Notes: generated by a model not told the origin, from the letters alone. A DNA stretch of 64,000 bases from Syntrophomonas sp. DTU018 (GCA_001513155.1 LFSR01000044.1:35663-99662), one strand, 5' to 3'. Shown: positions 53,443-62,873, counted from the first letter of the stretch. Numbers and translations are program-made.

Positions 53443-54792
53443 CTAACTATTTTGTGCCGCCGGCACCAATTCTCCGAACAAGGAGAATGAATTTCCCTTG
53501 GTTATTCTTACGGGAATTATTTTGCCAATGAGATCTTCAGATCCCGGTATTATTACCACCCGATTAGTTCTGGTACGGGAGGTTAATTTGGTTTTATCAG
53601 TTTTGCTGGGGCCTTCCACTAAAACTTCTTCTATTTTCCCTACCAATGACTGGTTAATTTCCCGGGCTATGCGGTATTGCACCTGATTAAGCTTGCTGAG
53701 CCGCGCCTTTTTGATTTCCAGGGGTACCTGATCGGTAAATTCCGCCGCCCTCGTTCCCCGCCGGGGTGAGTACATAAAGGTAAAAGCAGCATCAAAGCGA
53801 ACTTTTTCTACCATGTCCAGAGTATCAGCAAAATCTTCTTCCTCTTCCCCGGGAAAACCTACTATTAAATCGCTGGTAATCGCCACACCAGGAATACGTT
53901 CCCGCATGCGATGAGTAAGTTCCAAATAATGCTCGCGGGTGTAACCACGGTTCATGCGCTGCAAAATGCGGTTACTGCCGGCTTGCAAAGGGACATGAAC
54001 GTGTTCGCAGATCACCGGGTTGCCCGCAATGGTATCAATCAGTTTATCCGACATATCCTTAGGGTGAGAAGTAGTAAAACGAACCCGCTCAATACCCTCC
54101 ACCTCAGCGGTCATGGCCAAAAGATCAGCAAAGTCAACTTTCTCGTCCAATCCCCTGCCATAGGAGTTGACATTTTGCCCCAGCAGGGTGACTTCCCGGT
54201 AGCCTTGAGCCGCCAGTCCTCTGACCTCATTAAGGATGTCAGCCGGCTTTCGGCTCCTCTCCCTGCCCCGGGTATAGGGAACTATACAGTAACTGCAGAA
54301 ATTATTGCAGCCATACATAATGTTTACAAAGGCACTAATGCCCGTCCGGCGAACCGAGGGAAGGTTTTCCTCTACCGGGCCTTCTTTGTCCCATACCTGA
54401 AACACCTGGGTTTTAGTCTGTTTGGCCTGTTCAATCAGATAAGGCAGTTCATGGATGTTATGGGTGCCAAATACAACATCTACCCCCATCTTTTTCAGAC
54501 GGTTCTGCACCTCGGGAAGCTGAGCCATACATCCGCCAAAAGCCACAATCAGATCAGGATTGCGGCGTTTGAGAGCAATGACTTCTCCCAGTTTTCCATA
54601 TACTTTATTTTCGGCCGAATGTCGCACACTGCAGGTATTGAACAGTATTACATTAGCCTCTTCCGGCTTATCTGCAGCACAATAACCCATGGCTTCCAAC
54701 AGACCGCTCATGATCTCTGAATCCCGCACATTCATCTGACAGCCATAAGTTTGCACGTAATAAGCCGGGGCCGTTTCCAGTTGATGATTCAC
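53443..54792 (-). CDS. miaB: tRNA-2-methylthio-N6-dimethylallyladenosine synthase MiaB
   Basis: A 449-residue methylthiotransferase that acts on the base made by MiaA. N-terminal UPF0004 cysteines are in TYGCQMN, FNTCSVRHSA and GGCMAQ; the radical SAM cysteines are in CNNFCSYC; a TRAM domain follows at about 380-447. Start GTG with GAGGTGA nine bases upstream. First gene of the miaB-ricA-mutS block; the promoter lies in the short gap 54793-54863. Confidence 0.96.
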   Translation of the reverse strand: MNHQLETAPAYYVQTYGCQMNVRDSEIMSGLLEAMGYCAADKPEEANVILFNTCSVRHSAENKVYGKLGEVIALKRRNPDLIVAFGGCMAQLPEVQNRLKKMGVDVVFGTHNIHELPYLIEQAKQTKTQVFQVWDKEGPVEENLPSVRRTGISAFVNIMYGCNNFCSYCIVPYTRGRERSRKPADILNEVRGLAAQGYREVTLLGQNVNSYGRGLDEKVDFADLLAMTAEVEGIERVRFTTSHPKDMSDKLIDTIAGNPVICEHVHVPLQAGSNRILQRMNRGYTREHYLELTHRMRERIPGVAITSDLIVGFPGEEEEDFADTLDMVEKVRFDAAFTFMYSPRRGTRAAEFTDQVPLEIKKARLSKLNQVQYRIAREINQSLVGKIEEVLVEGPSKTDKTKLTSRTRTNRVVIIPGSEDLIGKIIPVRITKGNSFSLFGELVPAAQNS

Positions 54793-54863
54793 CTGTCTTT
54801 ATCACCTCGCGTTTATATATTATACCTTTTTCTTGGCAAATATCTTATAGTTTATTAAACAAA

Positions 54864-54889
54864 AGCCCGATCTTTTACAAGACCGGGCT
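54864..54889 (-). terminator. Terminator hairpin, outer copy
   Basis: Eleven-bp arms with a four-base loop; on the minus strand it is followed by TTTTGTTT, a U tract. It differs from the hairpin at 55042-55067 by one loop base. With its U tract it is the copy that should terminate the CoA-transferase transcript. Confidence 0.8.
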
Positions 54890-55041
54890 CAGACTGTCAA
54901 AGAAGTCTTTTATCGGTTAGACGTTCGAGATTGCCACGCCCCTCCGGGGCTCGCAATGACACATAAGATGGCCTTTTGGTATGTCATCGCGAGGAGCGTA
55001 GCGACGTGGCGATCTCTTTTAGCTAATTTTTTGACACTCTC
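54890..55041. repeat. Dispersed repeat element, copy B, between duplicated hairpins
   Basis: A 152-base non-coding element. Its ends form imperfect 13-bp inverted repeats: CAGACTGTCAAAG at the left and, read in from the right, GAGAGTGTCAAAA. Inside, GAGATTGCCACG at the left faces the inverted GAGATCGCCACG at the right, so the whole can fold back. The part 54953-55041 is about 93 percent like the reverse complement of 18984-19071. Each end abuts a copy of the same terminator hairpin, with no gap. No coding capacity; a MITE-like element or a structured RNA repeat. Confidence 0.85.
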
Positions 55042-55067
55042 AGCCCGATCTTCTACAAGACCGGGCT
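55042..55067 (-). repeat. Terminator hairpin, inner copy without U tract
   Basis: Direct repeat of 54864-54889 (25 of 26 bases). On the minus strand it comes first after the CoA-transferase stop but is followed by the element and not by T, so it should be a poor terminator. Confidence 0.85.
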
Positions 55068-55091
55068 TGAGGTAACTATTATGATGATCAG

Positions 55092-56438
55092 TTACATGGT
55101 TACTTTGCTGCTGTTCTTCCAAATTCCCATCTTTTCAGCTGCCCGAACCAGTTCATCACGAAAATCCGGATGAGCAATGTTGATTAAGGCTTCTGCCCGT
55201 TGCCAGGTAGACTTGCCCTTCAAATTAGCTACCCCATATTCAGTGACTACCAGATGAGTAACCTGCCGGGGTATGGTGACAATGGACCCCTGGGGCAAAG
55301 TAGGTTTAATGGTAGAAGTCACGGTACCGTCCTTGGCCCGGAAAGTAGAGGGAGTGCACAAGAAGCTCTGCCCGCCTTTGGATAAATAGGAACCCAGGAC
55401 GAAATCTAACTGCCCGCCATTTCCGGCTATGTGCAGCAGGCCCACCGACTCAGAGTTAACCTGTCCGAACAGATCAACTTCCAGACAGCTGCAAATAGAG
55501 ACAAAATTGTCAATTTGAGCAATGGTGCTGATTTCATTTACATAGTCTACCGGGCATACATGATGGAGGGAATTGTTATCTACGAAATCATACAGTTCTT
55601 TGGAGCCCATGGCAAAAGTCCACACCATTTTTCCCGGATCCAGATTTTTCTTGCCGGTTATTTTGCCGGCTTTAAAAAGATTGAGAAAAGCATCCACAAA
55701 CATTTCCGAATGAACACTAAGGTCCTTAATATCTGAATCACAGATAAAAGACCCTACTGTATTGGGCAGGCCGCCAATTCCTAACTGCAAGGTGCTGCCG
55801 TCTCTCACCCGTTCTACAATGTGAGAAGCTATTTTGCGGTCCACCTCTGTGGCTTCCTTACCCAGCAGAACCGGAAGCTCCTGGTTGCTTCCCTCCACGA
55901 TGTAGTCGATTTGGGAAATATGAATGGTATTTTGCATACCATGAACTACCGGCATCTTTTCGTTAACTTCAACTATGACTGTTTTAGCTTTCCTGACTAC
56001 AGCAGGGGCATCAGCCACCTGAGGCCCCAGGTTAAAATAACCGTGTTTGTCCATCGGGGCTACTCTCAGCATAGCTACATCCAAATCAATCTCCTGGGTA
56101 AAGTACTTCAGCTGTTCTCTGAACTGAACCGGAATATACCAGCAGCGACCTTCACGGTTCATCTTTCTCTCCACCGCACTAAACTGGGTGGAATTAAACC
56201 TGATATGCTGGACATCGGGATCAGCTTGGACTATAGCGGGCGGTTCAGGATGAGGCCAGATAGTGGTGATAACGTTTACATCTTTTAATTCATGCACCCG
56301 CGCAGCTAATGCTTTATCCAGGTCCCAGACCACTCCGCAGAATGCACCGTAGTGTACAGTATCACCAGATTTAATAGCCTTAACAGCTTCCGCTGCGGTA
56401 ACTAATTTTGACCGATATTCTTCAAGTAGCGTTGTCAT
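55092..56438 (-). CDS. Acetyl-CoA hydrolase/transferase family CoA-transferase
   Basis: A 448-residue family I-type CoA-transferase (4-hydroxybutyrate, butyrate or propionate CoA-transferase group). Glu245 in SVHSEMF aligns with the glutamate that forms the glutamyl-CoA intermediate in 4-hydroxybutyrate CoA-transferase, and GNGGQLDF matches the GGQ oxyanion loop. Start: ATG at 56438 with AAGGAGAG upstream, 12 codons into the longer frame. It is the last gene of the catabolic cluster, 120 bases after the thiolase. It is only distantly similar to the second CoA-transferase at 60704. Confidence 0.88.
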   Translation of the reverse strand: MTTLLEEYRSKLVTAAEAVKAIKSGDTVHYGAFCGVVWDLDKALAARVHELKDVNVITTIWPHPEPPAIVQADPDVQHIRFNSTQFSAVERKMNREGRCWYIPVQFREQLKYFTQEIDLDVAMLRVAPMDKHGYFNLGPQVADAPAVVRKAKTVIVEVNEKMPVVHGMQNTIHISQIDYIVEGSNQELPVLLGKEATEVDRKIASHIVERVRDGSTLQLGIGGLPNTVGSFICDSDIKDLSVHSEMFVDAFLNLFKAGKITGKKNLDPGKMVWTFAMGSKELYDFVDNNSLHHVCPVDYVNEISTIAQIDNFVSICSCLEVDLFGQVNSESVGLLHIAGNGGQLDFVLGSYLSKGGQSFLCTPSTFRAKDGTVTSTIKPTLPQGSIVTIPRQVTHLVVTEYGVANLKGKSTWQRAEALINIAHPDFRDELVRAAEKMGIWKNSSKVTM

Positions 56439-56559
56439 AGTGGGTCTCTCCTTAGTACAGTATTTCGATTTCAACTGGTTTTTTGATCAGGGTCACACCT
56501 TCAGAAATACCTTTTATTCCCGAACCTTTTTAGCTGGTTAGGCACCTGTAACCTTATAC

Positions 56560-57744
56560 CTACTGGAGGTTTTCGATGATAAAAGCAACCCCTGGCCCGC
56601 CGCTGGCACAGAGAGATGCACAGCCATAGCGGACATTGCGGCGCTTCATCTCATGCATCATGGTCAGTATCAGGCGGGCACCTGTCATACCAACGGGATG
56701 ACCGATGGAAATTCCAGAACCTACACCATTCACCCGGTCCATGTCCAGTTTGAGTTCCCGATTTACCCCCAGGAATTGCGCTGCAAAAGCTTCGTTGATC
56801 TCCCAGTAATCGATATCATCCTGTACCATGCCTGCAAACTTTAAGGCTTTTCTAACCGCAGGAACAACCCCCATGCCCATGATGGAAGGATCCACTGCTC
56901 CGGATGCTGAGGAAACTACCCTGGCCATTGGCTTAATACCCAGTTCCTGGGCTTTTTCCGCTGACATCATGATCAGTGCTGCTCCTCCGTCGTTAATGCC
57001 GGAGGAATTTCCGGCGGTAACAGTACCACCTTTCTTGAATGCTGGTTTTAGTTTGGCCAGAGCTTCCAGGGTGGTATCAGCCCGGGGATGTTCATCGGTG
57101 TCTACTATAACCGTACCTTTGCGGGTGGTTACTTCCACTGGTACAATTTCATCCTTGAACCAGCCATTGGCAATGGCTCTGCAGGCTCTCTGATGACTTA
57201 ACAGAGCCAGTTCGTCCTGTTCTTCCCGGCTTATATTGTACATTTCGGCGATATTTTCCGCTGTAACTCCCATATGATAGTTGTTCCAGGGATCGATCAA
57301 GCCTCCTACCATAAGACCGTCGAGAATCTGTTCCCCGTGTCCCAGACGGTAGCCCTGGCGAGCCCGCATCAGATAATAGGGAGTATTGGTCATGCTTTCC
57401 ACCCCTACTGTGGCTCCCACTTCAATTTTGCCCAGCATAATCTGCTGAGCGCAGATTTCTGCAGCCCGCATGGATGAGGGACACTGCTGGTGTACGGTAA
57501 CTGCCGTTGATTCGATAGGACAGCCTGCTCCCAGAGCAATTAAGCGAGCACTATTCCCAGGAGCGGAGGACTGATTGCAGTGGCCGCATACTACCTCTTC
57601 AATTAGATCAGCACTGACACCGGATTTTTCCAATGCCGCTTTGAGGGCGATAATACCCAAATCAACTGGGCTTTTACTGGCCAGGGCACCATTAAAGTCT
57701 CCTACCGGCGTCCGGGCGCCTCCCACAATTACAACCTCATGCAT
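56560..57744 (-). CDS. Acetyl-CoA acetyltransferase (thiolase)
   Basis: A 394-residue thiolase II enzyme: nucleophile Cys88 (QQCPSS), catalytic His in GHPVGMTG (near 349) and Cys near 379 (SLCASGGPG). It splits acetoacetyl-CoA (or a longer 3-ketoacyl-CoA) to acetyl-CoA. Ribosome site AAAGGAG. It lies 17 bases after the crotonase gene in the leftward cluster. A second thiolase end is at 1-165, so the organism has at least two. Confidence 0.94.
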   Translation of the reverse strand: MHEVVIVGGARTPVGDFNGALASKSPVDLGIIALKAALEKSGVSADLIEEVVCGHCNQSSAPGNSARLIALGAGCPIESTAVTVHQQCPSSMRAAEICAQQIMLGKIEVGATVGVESMTNTPYYLMRARQGYRLGHGEQILDGLMVGGLIDPWNNYHMGVTAENIAEMYNISREEQDELALLSHQRACRAIANGWFKDEIVPVEVTTRKGTVIVDTDEHPRADTTLEALAKLKPAFKKGGTVTAGNSSGINDGGAALIMMSAEKAQELGIKPMARVVSSASGAVDPSIMGMGVVPAVRKALKFAGMVQDDIDYWEINEAFAAQFLGVNRELKLDMDRVNGVGSGISIGHPVGMTGARLILTMMHEMKRRNVRYGCASLCASGGPGVAFIIENLQ

Positions 57745-57761
57745 AGCCTCTTCTCCTTTCC

Positions 57762-58535
57762 TTATCTTCCTGAAAAATTCGGTTTCCGTTTTTCCAGAAA
57801 TGCTTTCATTCCTTCTTTTTGATCCTCAGTGGCAAACAGATCGGCCCAGGATATGGTTTCCAACTCGGTGCCGGATTTGATGTCCAGGTTCAGACCGATG
57901 TTAACGGTTCGTTTCGCCATTTGCAATGCTAAAGGCGGTTTGATTGCAATTTTTTCCGCCATTATATAGGCTTCATCCAGCAGTTCGTCATCGGCCACTA
58001 TGCGATTAACCAGCCCTAATTTCAGTGCCGTTGAGGCATCAATATGGTGGCCCAGGAAAATTAATTCTTTAGCCTGAGCGCTGCCTATTAAACGAGGCAA
58101 GCGTTGCGTTCCGCCGGCACCCGGCATGATACCCAGATTGATCTCCGGCAGACCAAAACGGGCGCTGTTACCTGCGAGGCGGATATCAGCAGCCAGGGCT
58201 ATTTCAAACCCTGCTCCCAATGCATAACCTTTTACAGCGGCAATTACCGGTTGGGGCAGTTGTTCAAGCTTGTTAAAAGTGGAACCAAAGGCAAAGTTGC
58301 GGGCTTCCTCGGGCACCATTTGTACCATGTCATTGACATCAGCCCCGGCAGCAAAATGCTTTCCTGCTCCGGTAAGGACTACTACCCGGATATCCTTGTT
58401 CCGGGCAATCATGTCGACAGCTGCATCAATTTCATCCACCATCAAACGGTTCAAAGCATTGAGGACCTCGGGACGGTTAAGGGTTAAAGTGGCTACATGA
58501 TTGCTGACTTCAAGCTTAATGAAGTTAAAATTCAC
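57762..58535 (-). CDS. Enoyl-CoA hydratase (crotonase)
   Basis: A 257-residue crotonase that hydrates crotonyl-CoA to 3-hydroxybutyryl-CoA. Glu111 (GAGFEIAL) and Glu131 (PEINLG) are the two catalytic acids; GGTQRLPRLI is the typical hydratase motif. The start is chosen as GTG at 58535, eight bases after AGGTGG; ATG at 58553, one base past the hbd stop, is the alternative and would add six residues. It is directly downstream of hbd and upstream of the thiolase. Confidence 0.93.
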   Translation of the reverse strand: MNFNFIKLEVSNHVATLTLNRPEVLNALNRLMVDEIDAAVDMIARNKDIRVVVLTGAGKHFAAGADVNDMVQMVPEEARNFAFGSTFNKLEQLPQPVIAAVKGYALGAGFEIALAADIRLAGNSARFGLPEINLGIMPGAGGTQRLPRLIGSAQAKELIFLGHHIDASTALKLGLVNRIVADDELLDEAYIMAEKIAIKPPLALQMAKRTVNIGLNLDIKSGTELETISWADLFATEDQKEGMKAFLEKRKPNFSGR

Positions 58536-58554
58536 CTTACCCACCACCTGCATA

Positions 58555-59424
58555 CTATTTGTTATAGTCATAAAACCCCTTCTTGGTTTTGCGACCATAA
58601 TGTCCCTTGGCATAACGTTCTACAATAGCTGGACTGGGTTTGTCCTTTACATCACCGGTAGAACGGTATTTGCCCATCAACACGTCGTATTCCAGGTCAA
58701 TTCCCGTCATATCCAGGAGTTCGAAAGGTCCCATGGGATGCCCCAATCCATTTTTAACAGCCAGATCTATGTCTTCAATAGAAGCAACTTCCTGGTCCAG
58801 CAAGTAACAGGCTTCCTGAGTAATAGCGCTGAAAATACGGTTGACAATGAATCCATAGATTTCTTTGTTTACCCGGACAGGGGTTTTGTTTAATGCCAGG
58901 CATACTCCCATGGCAGCTTCTACCGTTTCCTCGGAAACGTGAGGACCTCGTACCACTTCCACCAGTTTCATAACCAGGGCGGGGTTGAAGAAGTGCATGT
59001 TCAGCACTTTATCCGGGCGCTCTGTGGCATCAGCAATGCGGGAACTGACAATGTAAGAGCTGTTAGTTGCCAAAATAGTATGGGAGGGACAGATTTTGTC
59101 CAACTGGGCAAAGAGCTGCCTTTTAATATCCAAATTCTCTACGATAGCTTCAATGACCAAGTCCGCATCCTTGGCGGCTTCTTCCAGAATGGTAGTGAAA
59201 TGCAAACGCTCCCTGGTAGCCTGAGCCGCATCTGGGTCAAGTTTTTGCTTTTCCACCCGGGATTGAAGCCAGTTATCAGCAAATTTCCGGGCTTCTTCCA
59301 GGGTGTTTTCATTTATATCAGTACACGAAACCTTGAAGCCGCTTAGGGCCACCTGCAGGGCTATCTGATGTCCCATATTGCCCGCACCTACTACACAGAT
59401 CTTTTTGATATCTTCCGCTCTCAT
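58555..59424 (-). CDS. hbd: 3-hydroxybutyryl-CoA dehydrogenase
   Basis: A 289-residue NAD-dependent enzyme oxidising 3-hydroxyacyl-CoA to 3-ketoacyl-CoA. It has VVGAGNMGHQ for NAD, MHFFNP with the catalytic histidine and the C-terminal HPMGPFELLD segment. Length fits the short, stand-alone type (Hbd) and not FadB. Start: ATG at 59424 with AGAGGTG upstream; the in-frame GTG two codons earlier overlaps it. With the crotonase and thiolase it completes the 3-carbon oxidation steps from crotonyl-CoA to acetyl-CoA. Confidence 0.94.
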   Translation of the reverse strand: MRAEDIKKICVVGAGNMGHQIALQVALSGFKVSCTDINENTLEEARKFADNWLQSRVEKQKLDPDAAQATRERLHFTTILEEAAKDADLVIEAIVENLDIKRQLFAQLDKICPSHTILATNSSYIVSSRIADATERPDKVLNMHFFNPALVMKLVEVVRGPHVSEETVEAAMGVCLALNKTPVRVNKEIYGFIVNRIFSAITQEACYLLDQEVASIEDIDLAVKNGLGHPMGPFELLDMTGIDLEYDVLMGKYRSTGDVKDKPSPAIVERYAKGHYGRKTKKGFYDYNK

Positions 59425-59528
59425 ATCCACACCTCTCTTTGCCTGATTAAGGTTTTAGGTTCCAACCTGAAAAATAATTGATAAGTTGTGGAGTTTAATA
59501 AATTGTTTCCATTGATTTTAAAACTCAG

Positions 59529-59551
59529 CCCCCTGGAACAATTCCAGGGGG
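59529..59551 (-). terminator. Hairpin between the GldA-type gene and hbd
   Basis: Perfect ten-bp arms (59529-59538 with 59542-59551) with a three-base loop. On the minus strand a TTTT comes after four other bases. It sits just past the GldA-type gene stop and may only partly stop transcription into hbd. Confidence 0.6.
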
Positions 59552-59557
59552 ATTGTT

Positions 59558-60667
59558 TTAAGAAAAAGCTTGTCCTTGCTGAAAAGACTGACCATAGGCA
59601 TCGGCAGCCAGCATGGCATCACACACCCGCGCAGGGGTAATCTCCCCCGCTTCGTGATAAATATTGCTTCCAGGATGGCAAGCAGCCTGGGCTGCCTGCA
59701 TCAATTCATCGCGGCCGACTCCTGAGAGACCGATATCCTTTAATCGAGTCGGCAGCCCTATTTCCCCGAAAAGCTTATATACTTCTTTAATTAATTGTGG
59801 GTCGCGGCCCGTTAGAAACAGAGATGACAGCAAACCGTAGGCAACTTTCTCCCCATGCAGGTAGTGATGAGTACCCTCTAATACCGTCAGCCCATTATGA
59901 ATGGCATGAGATGCACCTAAGCCGCCGCTCTCAAACCCAATTCCGCTCAGCAGGGTGTTGGCCTCCACCACATATTCCAGGGCGGGGGTAACGATGCCCT
60001 GTTCACATGCCTGCTTGGCCAGCACTCCATACTGGGCAATGGTATCATAGCAGAGTCTGGCCAGGCGGTGAGCGGTTCTTAAAGGCAGAGCTCCCAGGGT
60101 GTTGGTTTGCTGAGTTCTCCAAACGGAATCAGCTTCAAACCAGGTGGCCAGGGCGTCACCCATCCCAGAAATCAGTAAACGTACAGGTGCTTTAGCAATT
60201 ATTTCTGTGTCCATTATTACAGCTTGAGGATTGGATTTTAGCTTGAGCACTGTCTTTACCCGGCCATCCGGTTCGTAAACTACCGATACTGCGCTGCAGG
60301 GAGCATCAGTAGAAGCCGCAGTGGGAATGATGATAACCGGCAGATTAAGATAATAAGCTACTGCTTTGGCAGCATCGATAGTCTTACCCCCGCCTAAAGC
60401 CACGATAACATTGCAGCCTGCATCTACTGCTTTTGCCGCAGTTTTATTTATTTCGTCTTCGCAGCACTCACCGCCGAAAGCAATCAGGTGAATATTTAAA
60501 TCCCTCTGAAAATCCTGGGCATAAGCCGGCCAAATATTTTCCGCCACATAGGGATCACTGATCAGCAATACATCGGACCCGTACTTGCTGATTTCCGCGG
60601 GTGCCTGGCGCAAAGTCCCTGGACCCTGCAAATAACGACCAGGAAAAGCTGCAATCGCTACGGCCAT
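59558..60667 (-). CDS. Iron-containing alcohol dehydrogenase, GldA type, second paralogue
   Basis: A 369-residue NAD-linked dehydrogenase with ligands Asp171, His254 and His271, identical positions to E. coli-type GldA, and LGGGKTIDAAK at 91-101. Ribosome site GGAGG. It lies between a CoA-transferase and hbd in a cluster of acyl-CoA genes. It shares the DTEIIAKAPVR and GIGFESGG segments with the paralogue at 11463. A 4-hydroxybutyrate-dehydrogenase-like or related activity with the adjacent CoA-transferase is possible, but that enzyme belongs to another branch of the family, so this remains inference. Confidence 0.87.
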   Translation of the reverse strand: MAVAIAAFPGRYLQGPGTLRQAPAEISKYGSDVLLISDPYVAENIWPAYAQDFQRDLNIHLIAFGGECCEDEINKTAAKAVDAGCNVIVALGGGKTIDAAKAVAYYLNLPVIIIPTAASTDAPCSAVSVVYEPDGRVKTVLKLKSNPQAVIMDTEIIAKAPVRLLISGMGDALATWFEADSVWRTQQTNTLGALPLRTAHRLARLCYDTIAQYGVLAKQACEQGIVTPALEYVVEANTLLSGIGFESGGLGASHAIHNGLTVLEGTHHYLHGEKVAYGLLSSLFLTGRDPQLIKEVYKLFGEIGLPTRLKDIGLSGVGRDELMQAAQAACHPGSNIYHEAGEITPARVCDAMLAADAYGQSFQQGQAFS

Positions 60668-60703
60668 TTTTAGTACCTCCGTGCCGGTTTTTGAAATGAT
60701 GCT

Positions 60704-62008
60704 CTACAGCTTATATTTGTAAATCCGCTCATAATCTTCCTTAAGCTGATCCCGGAATTGAGGAGCAGCAATGCTGATCAAGAGACGAGCCCTTTCCTGC
60801 ATATCCTTACCCCGCAGGTGAGCGACACCGTATTCAGTGATTACATAGTCCACATCGTTACGAGGTGTAGTAACTGCATCTCCAGGATTAAAAGCAGCTA
60901 CGATTCTGGATATAGTGCCGTTTTTAGCTGTAGCCGGCAGAGCTATAACCGATTTACCGCCTTTGGACCAGGTTGCCCCGCGGACGAAATCCATCTGACC
61001 GCCTATGCCGCTGTACTGGACTCCATTTATGGTTTCCGCTGCTACTTGTCCCATAAGGTCAACCTGGAGAGCAGAGTTAACGGAAACAACCTTATCGTTC
61101 TGAGCAATCATATATGAATTATTAATGTAATCTACCGGGTAAAACTCTACTGCCGGGTTGTGATCAAGCCATTCATATAATTCTTTAGTACCGGCAGCAA
61201 AAGTAGTGGTAGATTTTCCCGGATGAAGTTTCTTGTATTTGTTGGTAACGTTGCCGGAAATCATCAGTTCCATAGCCCCGTCAGAGAAGAGCTCAGAATT
61301 GATGCCCAGGTCGTTCTTCTCTTTGAGAAAACCTACTATTGCATTGGGAATTCCGCCCATACCAAACTGCATGGTAGCTCCGTCTTCCACCAGATCAGCT
61401 ACATATCTGCCGATAGTTGTTTCCACCGAACCGATTTCCGGTTTTTGCATTTCAATCAGCGGCCGATCGCTGAGAACAAAATAATCTATTTCACTGACAT
61501 GAATCAGCGTATCACCGTACGTCCGAGGCATGTTGGGGTTTACTTCAGCGACTACCAAGCGGGCGGCTTCCACGGCTGCACGCTCATAGTCACAGGAAAT
61601 ACCGAAAGTACAGAAACCGTGTTTATCAGGAGGCGATACCTGGGTCCACGCTACATCCACTTTGATAGTGCCGTTACGCATGGCAATGGGGCAGTCGGAA
61701 AAGTGCATGGGAACAAATCTTGCCCGCTGTTCCTTAACGGCTTTACGGGTATGGGTACCGGCAAAGACAGTTAAGTGCTGCACACGCTGGGGATCAACAT
61801 CTTCACGGCAATAAACAGATGGTCCTAAGGCAATACCATGAGCTACTACTATGCCTTCTACCATATGCTGATTGCGTACCAGGGCTTCGGGCAGCAGTTG
61901 AGGCTCACCAGTGCCGTGCCCGTTTATAACGTGGTCGCCTTTTTTGAGTAATTTGATTGCATCATCTGCAGTAATAATGCGGGATTGATAGTACTCTTGC
62001 CACGACAT
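60704..62008 (-). CDS. 4-hydroxybutyrate/butyrate-type CoA-transferase
   Basis: A 434-residue CoA-transferase. Glu239 in NSELFSDG aligns with the catalytic Glu238 of Clostridium 4-hydroxybutyrate CoA-transferase, and SGIGGQMDFVRG is the GGQ loop. The length also fits that group. It should transfer CoA between acetyl-CoA (or another donor) and the imported acid. Ribosome site GAGGTG nine bases before the ATG. Between an SDR gene and the GldA-type gene. Confidence 0.9.
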   Translation of the reverse strand: MSWQEYYQSRIITADDAIKLLKKGDHVINGHGTGEPQLLPEALVRNQHMVEGIVVAHGIALGPSVYCREDVDPQRVQHLTVFAGTHTRKAVKEQRARFVPMHFSDCPIAMRNGTIKVDVAWTQVSPPDKHGFCTFGISCDYERAAVEAARLVVAEVNPNMPRTYGDTLIHVSEIDYFVLSDRPLIEMQKPEIGSVETTIGRYVADLVEDGATMQFGMGGIPNAIVGFLKEKNDLGINSELFSDGAMELMISGNVTNKYKKLHPGKSTTTFAAGTKELYEWLDHNPAVEFYPVDYINNSYMIAQNDKVVSVNSALQVDLMGQVAAETINGVQYSGIGGQMDFVRGATWSKGGKSVIALPATAKNGTISRIVAAFNPGDAVTTPRNDVDYVITEYGVAHLRGKDMQERARLLISIAAPQFRDQLKEDYERIYKYKL

Positions 62009-62066
62009 TTGTTCTTACACCTCGCAAATAATCTATTTGTAAACTTAAAGATTGCAAAGTCAAAGA

Positions 62067-62828
62067 TTATAAACAGAGATAACCGCCATCAACCCATAAT
62101 ACTTGCCCGGTTATATAATCAGAAGCTGACGAAGCCAAGAAAACCACCGGACCTGCCAATTCGGAAGGCTCTGCCCAGTAACCCATAGGAATACGGCTGG
62201 TTAAATCGTTGTATACCACTGGATCGTCCATGAGCTTACGGTTTAATTCTGTGGCAAAATAACCCGGCCCAATAGCATTGACATTAATATGGTTCTTAGC
62301 CCATTCCAATGCCAACACCTTGGTTAACTGTATAACTCCTCCCTTGCTGGCCGCATACGGGCCTCTGTTGGGCTGAGCTACAGTTCCCAACAGAGACGCA
62401 ACATTAATGACTTTGCCATAGTTTTTTCCAATTAAAATCGGCCCTACTTCCCGGCAGCAAAGAAAGGTTCCTTTTAGATTTACACCGATTGTGGCATCCC
62501 AGTCTTCTTCAGACATTTCTACCAGCGGACCACGCCGATTAATGCCGGCATTATTGATGAGAATATCCAATGTGCCCATTTCTGCTACCGCTTTGTTGAC
62601 CATGGATTTTACGCTGTCAGCATCCGCTACGTTGGCCTTCACCGGCAAAACCTTAACTCCGAATCTTTCAATTTCGTGACTGGTAGTTTCAGCCATTTCC
62701 ATATTGATATCAGCTATTACCACATTGGCACCGGCTTCAGCCAGGGCTTCGGCCATAGCTTTGCCCAGACCAGCAGCTGCGCCGGTTACTAATGCTACTT
62801 TGCCGTTTAAATCAAATAGATTAGCCAT
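62067..62828 (-). CDS. Short-chain dehydrogenase/reductase (SDR)
   Basis: A 253-residue classical SDR. The TGAAAGLGKAM motif near residue 15 binds NAD(P); Asn in NNAG, and Ser145, Tyr158 and Lys162 form the catalytic set; Asp40 after the second strand favours NAD. It resembles gluconate 5-dehydrogenase and FabG-like enzymes. In this place, after a TRAP permease and before CoA activation, oxidation of an imported hydroxyacid, such as 3-hydroxybutyrate, is one possibility. Ribosome site AGGAAGG. Confidence 0.87.
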   Translation of the reverse strand: MANLFDLNGKVALVTGAAAGLGKAMAEALAEAGANVVIADINMEMAETTSHEIERFGVKVLPVKANVADADSVKSMVNKAVAEMGTLDILINNAGINRRGPLVEMSEEDWDATIGVNLKGTFLCCREVGPILIGKNYGKVINVASLLGTVAQPNRGPYAASKGGVIQLTKVLALEWAKNHINVNAIGPGYFATELNRKLMDDPVVYNDLTSRIPMGYWAEPSELAGPVVFLASSASDYITGQVLWVDGGYLCL

Positions 62829-62873
62829 TTGAAACCTTCCTTTCTACCTGGGATGTATATAAACTTCACAGAA

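Noticed and set aside
53911..54720. Long plus-strand open frame (269 codons) opposite miaB
   Set aside because: It is fully antisense to MiaB, whose cluster cysteines and TRAM domain are unambiguous; the frame has no family features.
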